The notes: generated from the sequence alone by a model not told the origin. 8,327 bases of DNA from Anaerolineales bacterium UBA4826 (GCA_002400365.1 DHFK01000075.1:27131-35457); one strand, 5' to 3'. Shown: positions 1-6,786, numbered from the stretch's first letter. A program made the numbers and translations.

Positions 1-91
1 ATTTCCGCGTCATGCTTTGACGGTCTAGCCAGAAAACGGGTTTCTGATCTGCCTCTCCGACAACCTGCTAGCGCACTGGGCGAATGCAATG

Positions 92-120
92 TGGACATTT
101 TCCGTGTTGTCGGGTATAGT
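92..120 (+). promoter_or_regulatory. Promoter of the LiaF-like gene
   Basis: A -35 box TGGACA (92-97, five of six matches to TTGACA) is followed after exactly 17 bases by a -10 box TATAGT (115-120, five of six). Transcription would begin near 126-127, so the mRNA would start almost at the Shine-Dalgarno and carry a 5' leader of only about 14 bases. The site is seen in the sequence; its activity is inferred. The bases before it (1-91) contain no recognisable gene. Confidence 0.72.
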
Positions 121-126
121 TGCAGT

Positions 127-134
127 AAAGGAGG
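127..134 (+). promoter_or_regulatory. Shine-Dalgarno of the LiaF-like gene
   Basis: AAAGGAGG lies six bases before the ATG at 141. It is an almost full complement to the 16S rRNA 3' end and fixes the start of the gene, excluding the overlapping frame that opens at 89. Confidence 0.9.
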
Positions 135-140
135 AAACGC

Positions 141-1037
141 ATGGAACAGCGAAGACCCGGTCTCATCGGACCGCTCATTCTCATCACGCTCGGCGTTCTG
201 CTTCTGCTCGGCAACCTGAACGTGCTGCCGTTGTCGTTCTGGGAAATCGGCTTTCGTTATTGGCCCCTGCTGTTGATCTTGGTCGGATTAGAGATCATCA
301 TCGGTCGGCAATCCATCGTCGGCGGACTCGTCATCCTCGTGCTGTGGGTTGCGCTCGTGGCGGGCGTGCTGTGGCTCTCGTTCGCGCAAGGCGGCGCGCC
401 GATCGCCGGCGGAACGACGGAGCAGATTGCGCAGCCGCTGGGGGGCATCAAGAGCGCGACCGTTGACTTGAACATCGGCGTCGCGCGCACCGAGGTGACG
501 GCGCTTGGTGCGGATTCGAACGATCTGATGCAGGGGACTTGTCGCCACGCCGAAGGGACGCGCGTGGTCAAGACGTACAGCGTCGCGGGGAACGAAGGAC
601 GCCTCGCGCTGAAAGAAGAGGGGTTGAATTTCATTCTCGGCGGGGCGGGCGTTAGTCGCTGGGAAATCGGGTTGAATCCGGCAATTCCCATCGCGCTGCG
701 CGTGAATGGCGGCGTAGGGCGCGCGACGCTCGATCTCGCCGCGCTGAACATTTCGTCGTTGAATGTGGATACGGGCATTGGGACGCTGACGATCACGACA
801 CCCAGGACCGGCGTGACGACGATGCGCGTCAACGGCGGCGTCGGCAGCGTGATGGTGGCGATTCCACAGGGCGTTGCCGCGCGCATCCGCGTGGACAGCG
901 GCATCGGCGCGACGCGCGTGGATCAGGCGCGCTTTCCCAAGCTCGGTGAGGTGTACCAGAGCGCGGATTACGCGGGCGCGGCAAACCGCATTGACATCGA
1001 GGTAGATGGCGGCGTGGGAAGCATTGATATCCGATAA
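141..1037 (+). CDS. LiaI/LiaF-like membrane protein with toastrack (beta-helix) C-terminal domain
   Basis: A 298-residue protein likely anchored in the cytoplasmic membrane. Residues about 8-25, 40-54 and 60-82 are hydrophobic membrane segments. The first two form the short hairpin typical of the LiaI/LiaF-type N-terminal region (Pfam DUF5668-like), with a conserved-looking WPLLLILVGLEIII stretch. From about residue 95 the chain is soluble and built of short beta strands. Five rungs of the form V-N/D-x-G-V/I-G occur at residues 188, 209, 230, 251 and 288, as in the single-stranded beta-helix 'toastrack' domain. In Firmicutes, LiaF restrains the LiaSR cell-envelope stress system. No histidine kinase or response regulator is in this window, so a role in envelope sensing is inference only. 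The start is set by the strong Shine-Dalgarno. The stop is immediately followed by a palindrome. The family call is good; the function is unknown. Confidence 0.8.
   Translation: MEQRRPGLIGPLILITLGVLLLLGNLNVLPLSFWEIGFRYWPLLLILVGLEIIIGRQSIVGGLVILVLWVALVAGVLWLSFAQGGAPIAGGTTEQIAQPLGGIKSATVDLNIGVARTEVTALGADSNDLMQGTCRHAEGTRVVKTYSVAGNEGRLALKEEGLNFILGGAGVSRWEIGLNPAIPIALRVNGGVGRATLDLAALNISSLNVDTGIGTLTITTPRTGVTTMRVNGGVGSVMVAIPQGVAARIRVDSGIGATRVDQARFPKLGEVYQSADYAGAANRIDIEVDGGVGSIDIR
699..1031 (+). repeat. In-frame protein repeat: beta-helix rungs of 21 residues
   Basis: Within the toastrack domain, the motif V-N/D-x-G-V/I-G recurs at residues 188, 209, 230, 251 and 288. The first four copies are spaced exactly 21 residues (63 bases) apart and the last is 37 residues on. 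NGG and DTG/DSG variants alternate: NGGVG, DTGIG, NGGVG, DSGIG, DGGVG. The bases have diverged while the residues are held, which points to selection on the fold rather than a recent duplication. Confidence 0.75.
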
Positions 1038-1069
1038 GCGTAGAGACGACCGTCAGGTCGTCTCTACGC
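1038..1069. repeat. Perfect 14-bp palindrome between convergent genes; possible bidirectional transcription stop
   Basis: The arms GCGTAGAGACGACC (1038-1051) and GGTCGTCTCTACGC (1056-1069) are exact reverse complements around a four-base loop GTCA. The palindrome starts on the base after the LiaF-like stop codon, and its right arm contains the TAG stop (1064-1066) of the minus-strand gene. As RNA it would form a very stable hairpin from either strand. There is no T-tract on either side, so it is not a canonical Rho-independent terminator. The sequence resembles dispersed palindromes I recall from Chloroflexota and cyanobacterial genomes, but I cannot search for further copies. Confidence 0.85.
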
Positions 1070-2740
1070 CCTCGCCTCCCGCTTCAAGATCCGTTGCAGG
1101 ATCGCGAGCGCGGTCGCGTAGGTTGGATCCATCCCAAAGTACGATGGATGCACCGCGCCCAGGTTCTGCCCTTTGCTATACGGCGTGTCCGACGCATAGT
1201 GCAAAATGCCGATGTCAAAGTCCGTTTGGTACAGCCGCACGATTTCGTTCACCGGATAGCGTTTGGGATAACTCATCTCGTACAGCGCGGAGAGGTACGG
1301 TCCGGCTTCCATCTCGATGTCGGTATAGCCCTCGCGGTAGAACAGTTCTATGAATTTCCGATTCTGCAAGAACGTCCCCTTGACCGAAATCGCCTTTTGG
1401 TTGTCCAGCACCGAGCCGTAGACCAGGTACGGCTCGATATCGCGCGCGCTGAAACAGTTGTTGAAGAGATAGGTGTTTTGCGAGTGTTCGTCGTACACGA
1501 CATTCGGAATGATCACATCGCCGATGCGCCCGTTCAGCGTCGCGGATTTCCCCATCAAATAGAACGCCTTGACCTGTTCGACGCTCTGCGAGACCACGGA
1601 GAAAATCTGGTACGCCGCGAGCCCGAGCGGATAGTCAATGTTGAAAATCACCGCGCGGCTGTCCGACAAATCACCGCGCGCGAGCCGTGGATCGAGCCGC
1701 GCCGGGCTCAGGCGCTTGAGTTCGATGATCTGCGCGCCGACGTCGAGATAGCGGTCGCTCGGAATCGTCGTGATCCCGGCTTCCGCTTCCGCGGCGGCCC
1801 ATCCCTGCGCGGCGGCTGCGTTCTCCGGGTCGGCGAGATATTTCTTGAGCACATAGTACAAAAAGTTCTCTTTGCTGCTCCGGACCTCCGCCGCTTGAAT
1901 CGCCTGATACTCGCGCAAGAGATCTTCGTGGCGAATATCCTCGATGTACCCGATCAGGTCGCGCTCGCGCGCCCGCGCAAAGCCCGACACCAGGTTCGCC
2001 AGACTGTGCAGGTTGGACGACACAAAATACACGGCGCGCCCTTCGAGCAGCGGCGCGGCGGTTTGCGCGATGTGGTCCCACCAGCGCTGCGTCGCCTTGT
2101 GGTAATCCACCAGCGAGCCGGCGAGCAAGCGCAGCGCGAACTGCTTGCGCGCGCGGGCAATGGTCTGCAGCGGCCCCAGCAGATTACCGCCCCAAATGTT
2201 CTCGAGCGTCGCCAGGTCGGCGGCGCTGACGCGCAGCGCGTGCGCCAACTCGGCGCGCGACGCCGCGCCCAGCCGCTCGCGCAGCCCGCTCTGTTCCAAC
2301 AGCGCGTAAAGTTTGTTCCATTCGATCTGGTACGCGGTTAGAATCGGAATCAGATCGTCAATGTCCGACGCGCTCGCGATGAACGCCGCGAGCGCGTCTT
2401 TGCCGTCGAAATACAACTTGCGCCGGCGACCCGCCGCGCTCACGGGCTGCCAATGTTCGACGTCGGGAAAGCCCGCCTTGGCGAACACTTCTTCCGATTG
2501 TCCGAGCAAAACCAGGCGCACCTGCTGAATGCACTCGGGCAGGCGCAACGTCGAATAGACCAGCGCCGCCATGTCCGGCTCTTCCGCGCGCGCGTGCAAG
2601 TGCAGCGACGAATTCGTCTGCGTGTGCGTTTCGATCAGCGATTTGATCTGAATCTCGCCGCTCGACCGTAGCAGCGAATAGTACGTGCGCATGTAGAGTT
2701 CGATATCTTCGTTAGCGGATGACGGAATACCTCGATCCAT
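1064..2740 (-). CDS. Uncharacterised 558-residue protein with nucleoside phosphorylase-I-like C-terminal domain
   Basis: I do not recognise a named gene. The N-terminal 340 residues look mainly helical, cytoplasmic and without a signal peptide. They contain conserved-looking patches RTYYSLLRSSGEIQI (18-32), SASDIDDLIPIL (123-134) and QIEWNKLY (138-145). The C-terminal part (about 340-556) carries, in order, marks of the nucleoside phosphorylase-I superfamily: a Gly-rich turn then GDVIIP (407-412), EMEAG (476-480; Met-Glu normally contact the ribose), and HYASDTP (514-520), where Asp518 matches the catalytic Asp of the family's SD motif. A large N-terminal domain before such a fold recalls AMP nucleosidase, but substrate and reaction are unknown. 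The ATG at 2740 has TGGAG (2746-2750) five bases upstream. It is divergent from mrdA and has its own strong promoter. The stop codon lies inside a palindrome. The gene is intact and certainly coding; the domain assignment is inference from motifs. Confidence 0.78.
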   Translation of the reverse strand: MDRGIPSSANEDIELYMRTYYSLLRSSGEIQIKSLIETHTQTNSSLHLHARAEEPDMAALVYSTLRLPECIQQVRLVLLGQSEEVFAKAGFPDVEHWQPVSAAGRRRKLYFDGKDALAAFIASASDIDDLIPILTAYQIEWNKLYALLEQSGLRERLGAASRAELAHALRVSAADLATLENIWGGNLLGPLQTIARARKQFALRLLAGSLVDYHKATQRWWDHIAQTAAPLLEGRAVYFVSSNLHSLANLVSGFARARERDLIGYIEDIRHEDLLREYQAIQAAEVRSSKENFLYYVLKKYLADPENAAAAQGWAAAEAEAGITTIPSDRYLDVGAQIIELKRLSPARLDPRLARGDLSDSRAVIFNIDYPLGLAAYQIFSVVSQSVEQVKAFYLMGKSATLNGRIGDVIIPNVVYDEHSQNTYLFNNCFSARDIEPYLVYGSVLDNQKAISVKGTFLQNRKFIELFYREGYTDIEMEAGPYLSALYEMSYPKRYPVNEIVRLYQTDFDIGILHYASDTPYSKGQNLGAVHPSYFGMDPTYATALAILQRILKREARA

Positions 2741-2763
2741 GGTTGCTCCAGATGCTCGTCAAC

Positions 2764-2790
2764 GCAGGGCAAATTCGCAAATTGCCCTAC
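2764..2790. repeat. Imperfect palindrome in the leader of the 558-residue gene
   Basis: AGGGCAA (2766-2772) pairs with TTGCCCT (2782-2788). Two more inner A-T pairs and an outer G-C pair flank single mismatches. It lies a few bases downstream of the predicted minus-strand transcription start, so it would form a hairpin at the very 5' end of that mRNA, about 25 bases before the Shine-Dalgarno. It could be a dispersed repeat, an mRNA-stabilising 5' hairpin or an operator; the sequence alone does not decide. Confidence 0.65.
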
Positions 2791-2800
2791 ATTTTACCGC

Positions 2801-2829
2801 ATCATACATCCGCCGCCATAGGCTGTCAA
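2801..2829 (-). promoter_or_regulatory. Promoter of the 558-residue minus-strand gene
   Basis: Reading the minus strand, a perfect -35 box TTGACA (2829-2824) is followed after 17 bases by TATGAT (2806-2801, five of six matches to TATAAT). Transcription would start near 2794-2795, giving a leader of about 54 bases that includes the 2764-2790 palindrome. This is the best-scoring promoter in the window by eye. Its -35 box is only nine bases from that of mrdA on the other strand, so RNA polymerases on the two promoters may interfere. Confidence 0.75.
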
Positions 2830-2838
2830 ACGCTCGCA

Positions 2839-2867
2839 TTGCCTTTTGACGCAAACTAGGGTATAAT
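2839..2867 (+). promoter_or_regulatory. Promoter of the mrdA-minCDE-rodA cluster
   Basis: TTGCCT (2839-2844, four of six matches) is followed by a 17-base spacer and a perfect TATAAT (2862-2867). The GTG start codon of mrdA is at 2875, only seven bases past the -10 box, which is where transcription itself should begin. No Shine-Dalgarno lies between the box and the GTG. The transcript is therefore probably leaderless. Confidence 0.75.
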
Positions 2868-2874
2868 TTTTGGC

Positions 2875-5259
2875 GTGAACGAGCCAGAGAACGACTATTC
2901 ATTCACCCAGACGCTCACCGAGGAAGACGAAAAGCCGCGCGGCAGTTTTCGTCTGATGCGTCTGTTCATCGTCGTCGCGTTTGCGATCCTCGTTCTGCAA
3001 CTGGCGCAAATCCAGATCGTAAATGGCGAGTACTATCACCGCGCGGCGGATCAGAACCGCTTTCGTCTCGTCCAGACCGACGCGCTGCGGGGCATCGTGT
3101 ACGACCGCAACGGCAAGATCCTCGTCCGCAACGTACCGTCGTTCAACGTCTCCATCATCCCCGCCGATCTGCCGGACAGCCCGGACCCCATGTTTCAGAA
3201 ACTCGCCGCGCTGCTCAATCTCCCGATTGACACGGTGATCGAAAACACCGTGGCGGACGCGGTCGGGACCTTGCCGAGCGGATTGGATCGGATTGCGCCG
3301 CCGCCCAAGCGCAAGCCCGGTTTGCGCGAAATCGTCGCCAAGGCACAGCGCGATCCGTTCACGCCGGTGCTGGTCAAGAATAACGTGCCGCGCGAGGTCG
3401 CGTTTTACATCGAAGAGAATCACCTCGATTTCCCGGGCGTCCAAGTCGGACTGGAGCCGGTGCGCGAGTACGTGAACGGCCCGCTGCTGGCGCACATCCT
3501 CGGCTACGTGGGACACATCCCGCGCGAAACGTTTGCCGATTACCAAGCGCAGGGCTATGCGCCCACCGATCAGGTCGGCTTGACCGGGCTGGAAGAGACC
3601 TTCGAGCAAGACCTGCGCGGCGTGAAAGGACGACGCTATATCGAAGTGGACGTCGCGGGGCGCGAAATCTACGCGCTGGGCGAAGAGCCGCCGACGCCGG
3701 GGCGCAACCTCGTCCTCACCCTCGACGCCGAATTTCAAAAGACCGTGCAGACGATCCTGCAAAAAGCGATGCGCGGCGCGCGCTCCAACCAGGGTGTGGC
3801 GATCGCGCTCGACCCGCGCAACGGCGAAATCCTGGCGATGGTGACGCTGCCGAGTTACGACAACAACCTCTTTGCGACCGGCATCTCCGTTGACGATTAC
3901 ACCAACCTCGCGCAAGACCCGCTGCATCCGCTGGTCAACCACGCGATCACCGGACAATATCCGCCCGGCTCGGTGTTCAAATTGGTCCCGGCGAGCGGAG
4001 CGCTGCAAGAGCACGTGCTCGACATCAACACGCGCATTGATACGGGACATCCGGGCATTGTCTGGGTGCCCAACAAGTATTACCCGGACGATCCAACGCT
4101 CGCACAACCATTCTACGATTGGTACAAACCGGGGTTCGGTCCCCTGACGATTCGCGATGGACTGACATGGTCGTCTGACGTTTTCTTTTACAAAGTCGCC
4201 GGCGGTGAGTCGCCGGATTTTGACACCGGCTTGGGCGAAGAACGCCTGGCGGACTATGCGCGCAAGTTCGGCTTGGGTCAACCGACCCAGATTGATTTGC
4301 CCGGCGAAGCGCCCGGCCTCGTGCCTGATCCAATCTGGAAGCGCAAAACCATTGGCGACGTCTGGACCGTCGGCGATACGTACAACATGGGCATCGGTCA
4401 GGGCTATGTACTGGCGACCCCGATCCAGGTGGCGAACTTTACCGCCGCCGTCGCGAACGGCGGCACGCTGTACAAACCGCAACTCGTTCACGATATTCGC
4501 GATGCGGACGGCGCGATCGTCCGCAAGATTGAGCCGCACGCGCTGCGCCGCATCGCGGTGGACCCGGCGAACCTGGCGATCGTGCGTGAAGGGATGCGGG
4601 ACGCGGTCACGCGCGGCACCGCGCTCAAAGCCAATCTGGCGGACGTCACCGTCGCCGCGAAAACCGGCACCGCCGAGTATTACGGGCCCAAAGTGAACGG
4701 GCATTTGCCGACGCACGCGTGGGGCGTCGCGTTCGCGCCGTACGAGAACCCGCAGATCGTCGTCGGCGTGTTCGTCTACGGCGGCGGCGAGGGCTCGGAA
4801 GTGGCGATGCCGGCGGTCGCCAATATCCTGCGCGCGTACTTTCGCTTGCCGGCGGATTCGCCGCTTGCCAGCGCGCCGCAGCAGCCGATCGCGCCGCCGG
4901 TCGTCGCGCCCCGCAGCGCGCCGAGCACTGGACCGGCTGCCGCGCCGGCGCGCAAGTACGCCGGGCGATTACTCGGCGTGGACGGCTGGCGCAACGAACA
5001 ACCCGGCATCTTTGGCACGGTCGTGGACGCGAACGGACGCGGCGTGAACGGCGTGCGCGTCGTCGCCGACAAGTGCGACAACAACCCGGTCTTTACTTTT
5101 ACCACGGATGGCAACGGCGCGTTCAGTTTCAACGGCGTGTACTGGCACGACACGCTGCGCTGGTGCGTGCGAACCGTCGCGCCCGCCGATTCCGACGCGT
5201 TCGACCTGGCGGTCGAACCGTACAAACGCTACACGGTTCAATTCGTTCCAACGCAATGA
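2875..5259 (+). CDS. mrdA: Penicillin-binding protein 2 (elongation-specific peptidoglycan transpeptidase) with extra C-terminal domain
   Basis: This 794-residue class B penicillin-binding protein crosslinks peptidoglycan outside the membrane as partner of RodA. After a short acidic cytoplasmic tail, one membrane anchor spans about residues 27-48. The dimerisation/pedestal domain follows (about 60-270), with RGIVYDRNG at 72-80, then the transpeptidase domain (about 280-655). All three active-site motifs are present: SVFK with catalytic Ser366 and Lys369, SSD at 433-435 (Asp in place of Asn, common in PBP2), and KTG at 596-598. After the catalytic domain come a Pro/Ala-rich linker (about 659-694) and a further 100 residues resembling a carboxypeptidase-regulatory or Ig-like beta-sandwich (GTVVDANGRGVNGVRVV at 714-730, TTDGNGAFSF at 743-752) with two cysteines, Cys734 and Cys764. 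The GTG start is unusual and appears leaderless. The stop overlaps the minC start by four bases. Family certain; role of the extension unknown. Confidence 0.93.
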   Translation: MNEPENDYSFTQTLTEEDEKPRGSFRLMRLFIVVAFAILVLQLAQIQIVNGEYYHRAADQNRFRLVQTDALRGIVYDRNGKILVRNVPSFNVSIIPADLPDSPDPMFQKLAALLNLPIDTVIENTVADAVGTLPSGLDRIAPPPKRKPGLREIVAKAQRDPFTPVLVKNNVPREVAFYIEENHLDFPGVQVGLEPVREYVNGPLLAHILGYVGHIPRETFADYQAQGYAPTDQVGLTGLEETFEQDLRGVKGRRYIEVDVAGREIYALGEEPPTPGRNLVLTLDAEFQKTVQTILQKAMRGARSNQGVAIALDPRNGEILAMVTLPSYDNNLFATGISVDDYTNLAQDPLHPLVNHAITGQYPPGSVFKLVPASGALQEHVLDINTRIDTGHPGIVWVPNKYYPDDPTLAQPFYDWYKPGFGPLTIRDGLTWSSDVFFYKVAGGESPDFDTGLGEERLADYARKFGLGQPTQIDLPGEAPGLVPDPIWKRKTIGDVWTVGDTYNMGIGQGYVLATPIQVANFTAAVANGGTLYKPQLVHDIRDADGAIVRKIEPHALRRIAVDPANLAIVREGMRDAVTRGTALKANLADVTVAAKTGTAEYYGPKVNGHLPTHAWGVAFAPYENPQIVVGVFVYGGGEGSEVAMPAVANILRAYFRLPADSPLASAPQQPIAPPVVAPRSAPSTGPAAAPARKYAGRLLGVDGWRNEQPGIFGTVVDANGRGVNGVRVVADKCDNNPVFTFTTDGNGAFSFNGVYWHDTLRWCVRTVAPADSDAFDLAVEPYKRYTVQFVPTQ

Positions 5260-5948
5260 ACCCGGAACTGGTCTCATTCAAAGGCACACGCGAAGGATTG
5301 ACGATTACTCTCGGCGAAGGCGAGTGGCGCGAGCTCATGAACGAACTCGCCGCGCAACTGAGCCGCCCGCAGGCGCAGACTTTTTTTCGCGGGGCGCGCG
5401 TCTTGCTCGAGACCGGCAACCGCGCGATTGACGTGCTGCAACTGGAAGAACTGATCGCGCAGTTGTCGCAGTCCGGGATGACGCTCAGTTCCGTGCTGGG
5501 CGAACAGCGGACCATGGAGGCGTTCGCGCAGGTGCGCGCGACGATTCGCGCGCCGGCGCCGCTCGTCCCGGCGCAGCCCGCCGCGCCGCTTGCCGCGCCA
5601 GAGATACCGGTGGATGGCGCGCAAGCCATGCTGCTGCATCGCACCGTGCGCTCCGGGCAGCGCTATCACTACGCGGGCACCATCGTCGTGATCGGCGATG
5701 TGAATCCGGGCGCCGAGGTGGTCGCCGACGGCGATGTGGTCGTGTGGGGCAAGTTGCGCGGCGTCGTCCATGCGGGCGCGTCGGGGAACGACAACGCGAT
5801 GGTTGGCGCGCTGATTCTTGCGCCGACGCAGTTACGGATCGGCAGATACATTGCGCGCGCGCCAGACGACCGGGGACAGCGGCACGCGCCGGCGGAAATC
5901 GCGCGCGTGCGCGACGGGCAGATCGTTGTGGAACCGTGGTACGGATAG
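5256..5948 (+). CDS. minC: Septum-site-determining protein MinC (FtsZ inhibitor)
   Basis: This 230-residue protein blocks FtsZ assembly and is brought to the membrane by MinD. Residues 1-95 fit the MinC N-terminal FtsZ-inhibiting domain. A Pro/Ala-rich linker (about 98-120) follows, then the C-terminal right-handed beta-helix that binds MinD and the FtsZ tail. The last is recognised by the RSGQ motif (132-135), GDVNPGAEV (147-155), VWGKLRG (163-169) and the A-x-x-x-L-x-P-x-Q-L-R-I stretch (about 185-195). The ATG overlaps the mrdA stop as ATGA, and no Shine-Dalgarno is visible upstream, so translation probably depends on ribosomes finishing mrdA. The reading frame is open back to 4719, but that part is a shadow of mrdA and matches nothing. 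Length is normal for the family. Confidence 0.93.
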   Translation: MNPELVSFKGTREGLTITLGEGEWRELMNELAAQLSRPQAQTFFRGARVLLETGNRAIDVLQLEELIAQLSQSGMTLSSVLGEQRTMEAFAQVRATIRAPAPLVPAQPAAPLAAPEIPVDGAQAMLLHRTVRSGQRYHYAGTIVVIGDVNPGAEVVADGDVVVWGKLRGVVHAGASGNDNAMVGALILAPTQLRIGRYIARAPDDRGQRHAPAEIARVRDGQIVVEPWYG

Positions 5949-5951
5949 GAG
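5947..5951 (+). promoter_or_regulatory. Shine-Dalgarno of minD
   Basis: AGGAG overlaps the minC stop codon and lies five bases before the ATG at 5957. It decides the start of minD, whose frame stays open upstream to 5744 inside minC, and implies close coupling of MinC and MinD synthesis. Confidence 0.85.
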
Positions 5952-5956
5952 CAAAA

Positions 5957-6751
5957 ATGCCTGGACAAGTCATAACGATCACGTCGGGCAAGGGCGGCGT
6001 GGGCAAGACGACGGCGACCGCGAACATCGGCGTGGCGCTGGCGCGGCGCGGGCAGCGCGTCGCGTGCCTGGATGCGGACATCGGCTTGCGCAATCTGGAC
6101 GTGGTCATGGGTTTGGAAAACCGGATCGTGTACGATCTGGTGGACGTGGTCGAGGGGCGCGCCCGGCTGCGTCAGGCGTTGATCAAGGATAAACGGCTCT
6201 CCGAATTACATTTGCTCCCCGCCGCGCAGACGCGGCTGAAATCGGCGGTCAACGAAGAGCAGATGAAGAAATTGTGCGACGATCTGAAAAAGGAATTCGA
6301 CTTTGTCCTGGTTGACTCGCCCGCGGGCATCGAAAGCGGTTTCAAGAATTCGATCGCGCCCGCCGATCAGGTGATCGTCATCGTCACGCCCGAAGTGTCG
6401 TCCGTGCGCGACGCCGATCGCGTGGTCGGTTTGGTCGAGGCGTACGAGAAACCGACGCCCAAGTTGATTATCAATCGCCTGCGTCCGACGATGGTCAAGC
6501 GCGGCGAAATGCTCGACACTGCGGATGTGCTCGAGATTCTGGCGATTGATTTGATCGGCATTGTGCCAGAAGACGAACGCATCATCACGTCAACGAACAA
6601 AGGTCAGCCGGTCGCGCTGGAAGATCATTCCGAAGCGGGCGCGGCGTTCCAGCGCATCGCGCAGCGCTTGATGGGCGTCGAAGTGCCCTTCCAAGTCTTC
6701 GAGGAAGCGCCGGGCCTGCTCGATCGGTTCGCGCGGTTTCTCCGTGGATAA
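5957..6751 (+). CDS. minD: Septum-site-determining ATPase MinD
   Basis: This 264-residue ParA/MinD-type P-loop ATPase dimerises on the membrane with ATP, recruits MinC and is released by MinE-stimulated hydrolysis. The deviant Walker A is GKGGVGKTT (11-19), with signature Lys12 and Lys17. Switch I is around LDADIGLRNLD (38-48). Walker B/switch II is VLVDSPAG (117-124), identical to the MinD-type DSPAGIE pattern rather than that of ParA. The last dozen residues (about 253-264, LLDRFARFLRG) form the short amphipathic membrane-targeting helix expected at a MinD C-terminus. Length is close to the E. coli and B. subtilis proteins. It is eight bases after minC and 49 bases before minE. The assignment is secure from motifs, tail and neighbours together. 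Confidence 0.96.
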   Translation: MPGQVITITSGKGGVGKTTATANIGVALARRGQRVACLDADIGLRNLDVVMGLENRIVYDLVDVVEGRARLRQALIKDKRLSELHLLPAAQTRLKSAVNEEQMKKLCDDLKKEFDFVLVDSPAGIESGFKNSIAPADQVIVIVTPEVSSVRDADRVVGLVEAYEKPTPKLIINRLRPTMVKRGEMLDTADVLEILAIDLIGIVPEDERIITSTNKGQPVALEDHSEAGAAFQRIAQRLMGVEVPFQVFEEAPGLLDRFARFLRG

Positions 6752-6786
6752 TGCGGGAATGTATGGGTGGGACTAGGGCCCACAGC

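Noticed and set aside
31..45. AGAAA/TTTCT inverted repeat before the first gene
   Set aside because: Five weak pairs; not distinguishable from chance.
1..91. Possible end of an upstream gene
   Set aside because: One forward frame is open from base 1, but the translation has no recognisable features and continues through the promoter, so it is not supported as coding.
1038..1069. Canonical Rho-independent terminator
   Set aside because: The stem is excellent but no T-tract follows on either strand, so I list it as a palindrome with possible, not proven, terminator activity.
1094..2341. Open frame of 415 codons on the plus strand opposite the 558-residue gene
   Set aside because: It is a shadow of the minus-strand gene: Arg/Val/Gln-rich with no domain, no ribosome-binding site, and the opposite strand has recognisable motifs and a promoter.
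2846..2867. TTGACG at 2846-2851 as the -35 box of mrdA
   Set aside because: It is only ten bases from the TATAAT. TTGCCT at 2839-2844 gives the proper 17-base spacing.
2899..4716. Open frame of 605 codons on the minus strand opposite mrdA
   Set aside because: Antisense shadow caused by GC-rich codon use. The composition is Arg/His/Asp-rich without motifs, while mrdA on the other strand has all PBP active-site motifs.
4719..5255. Upstream extension of the minC frame
   Set aside because: The residues are low-complexity Arg/Ala, overlap the end of mrdA, and match nothing. MinC homology begins at the ATG at 5256.
5744..5956. Upstream extension of the minD frame inside minC
   Set aside because: MinD proteins begin a few residues before the Walker A, and the AGGAG site before 5957 fixes the start.
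6767..6783. Small hairpin GTGGG/CCCAC in the minD-minE gap
   Set aside because: Only five pairs with a seven-base loop; expected by chance in GC-rich DNA.
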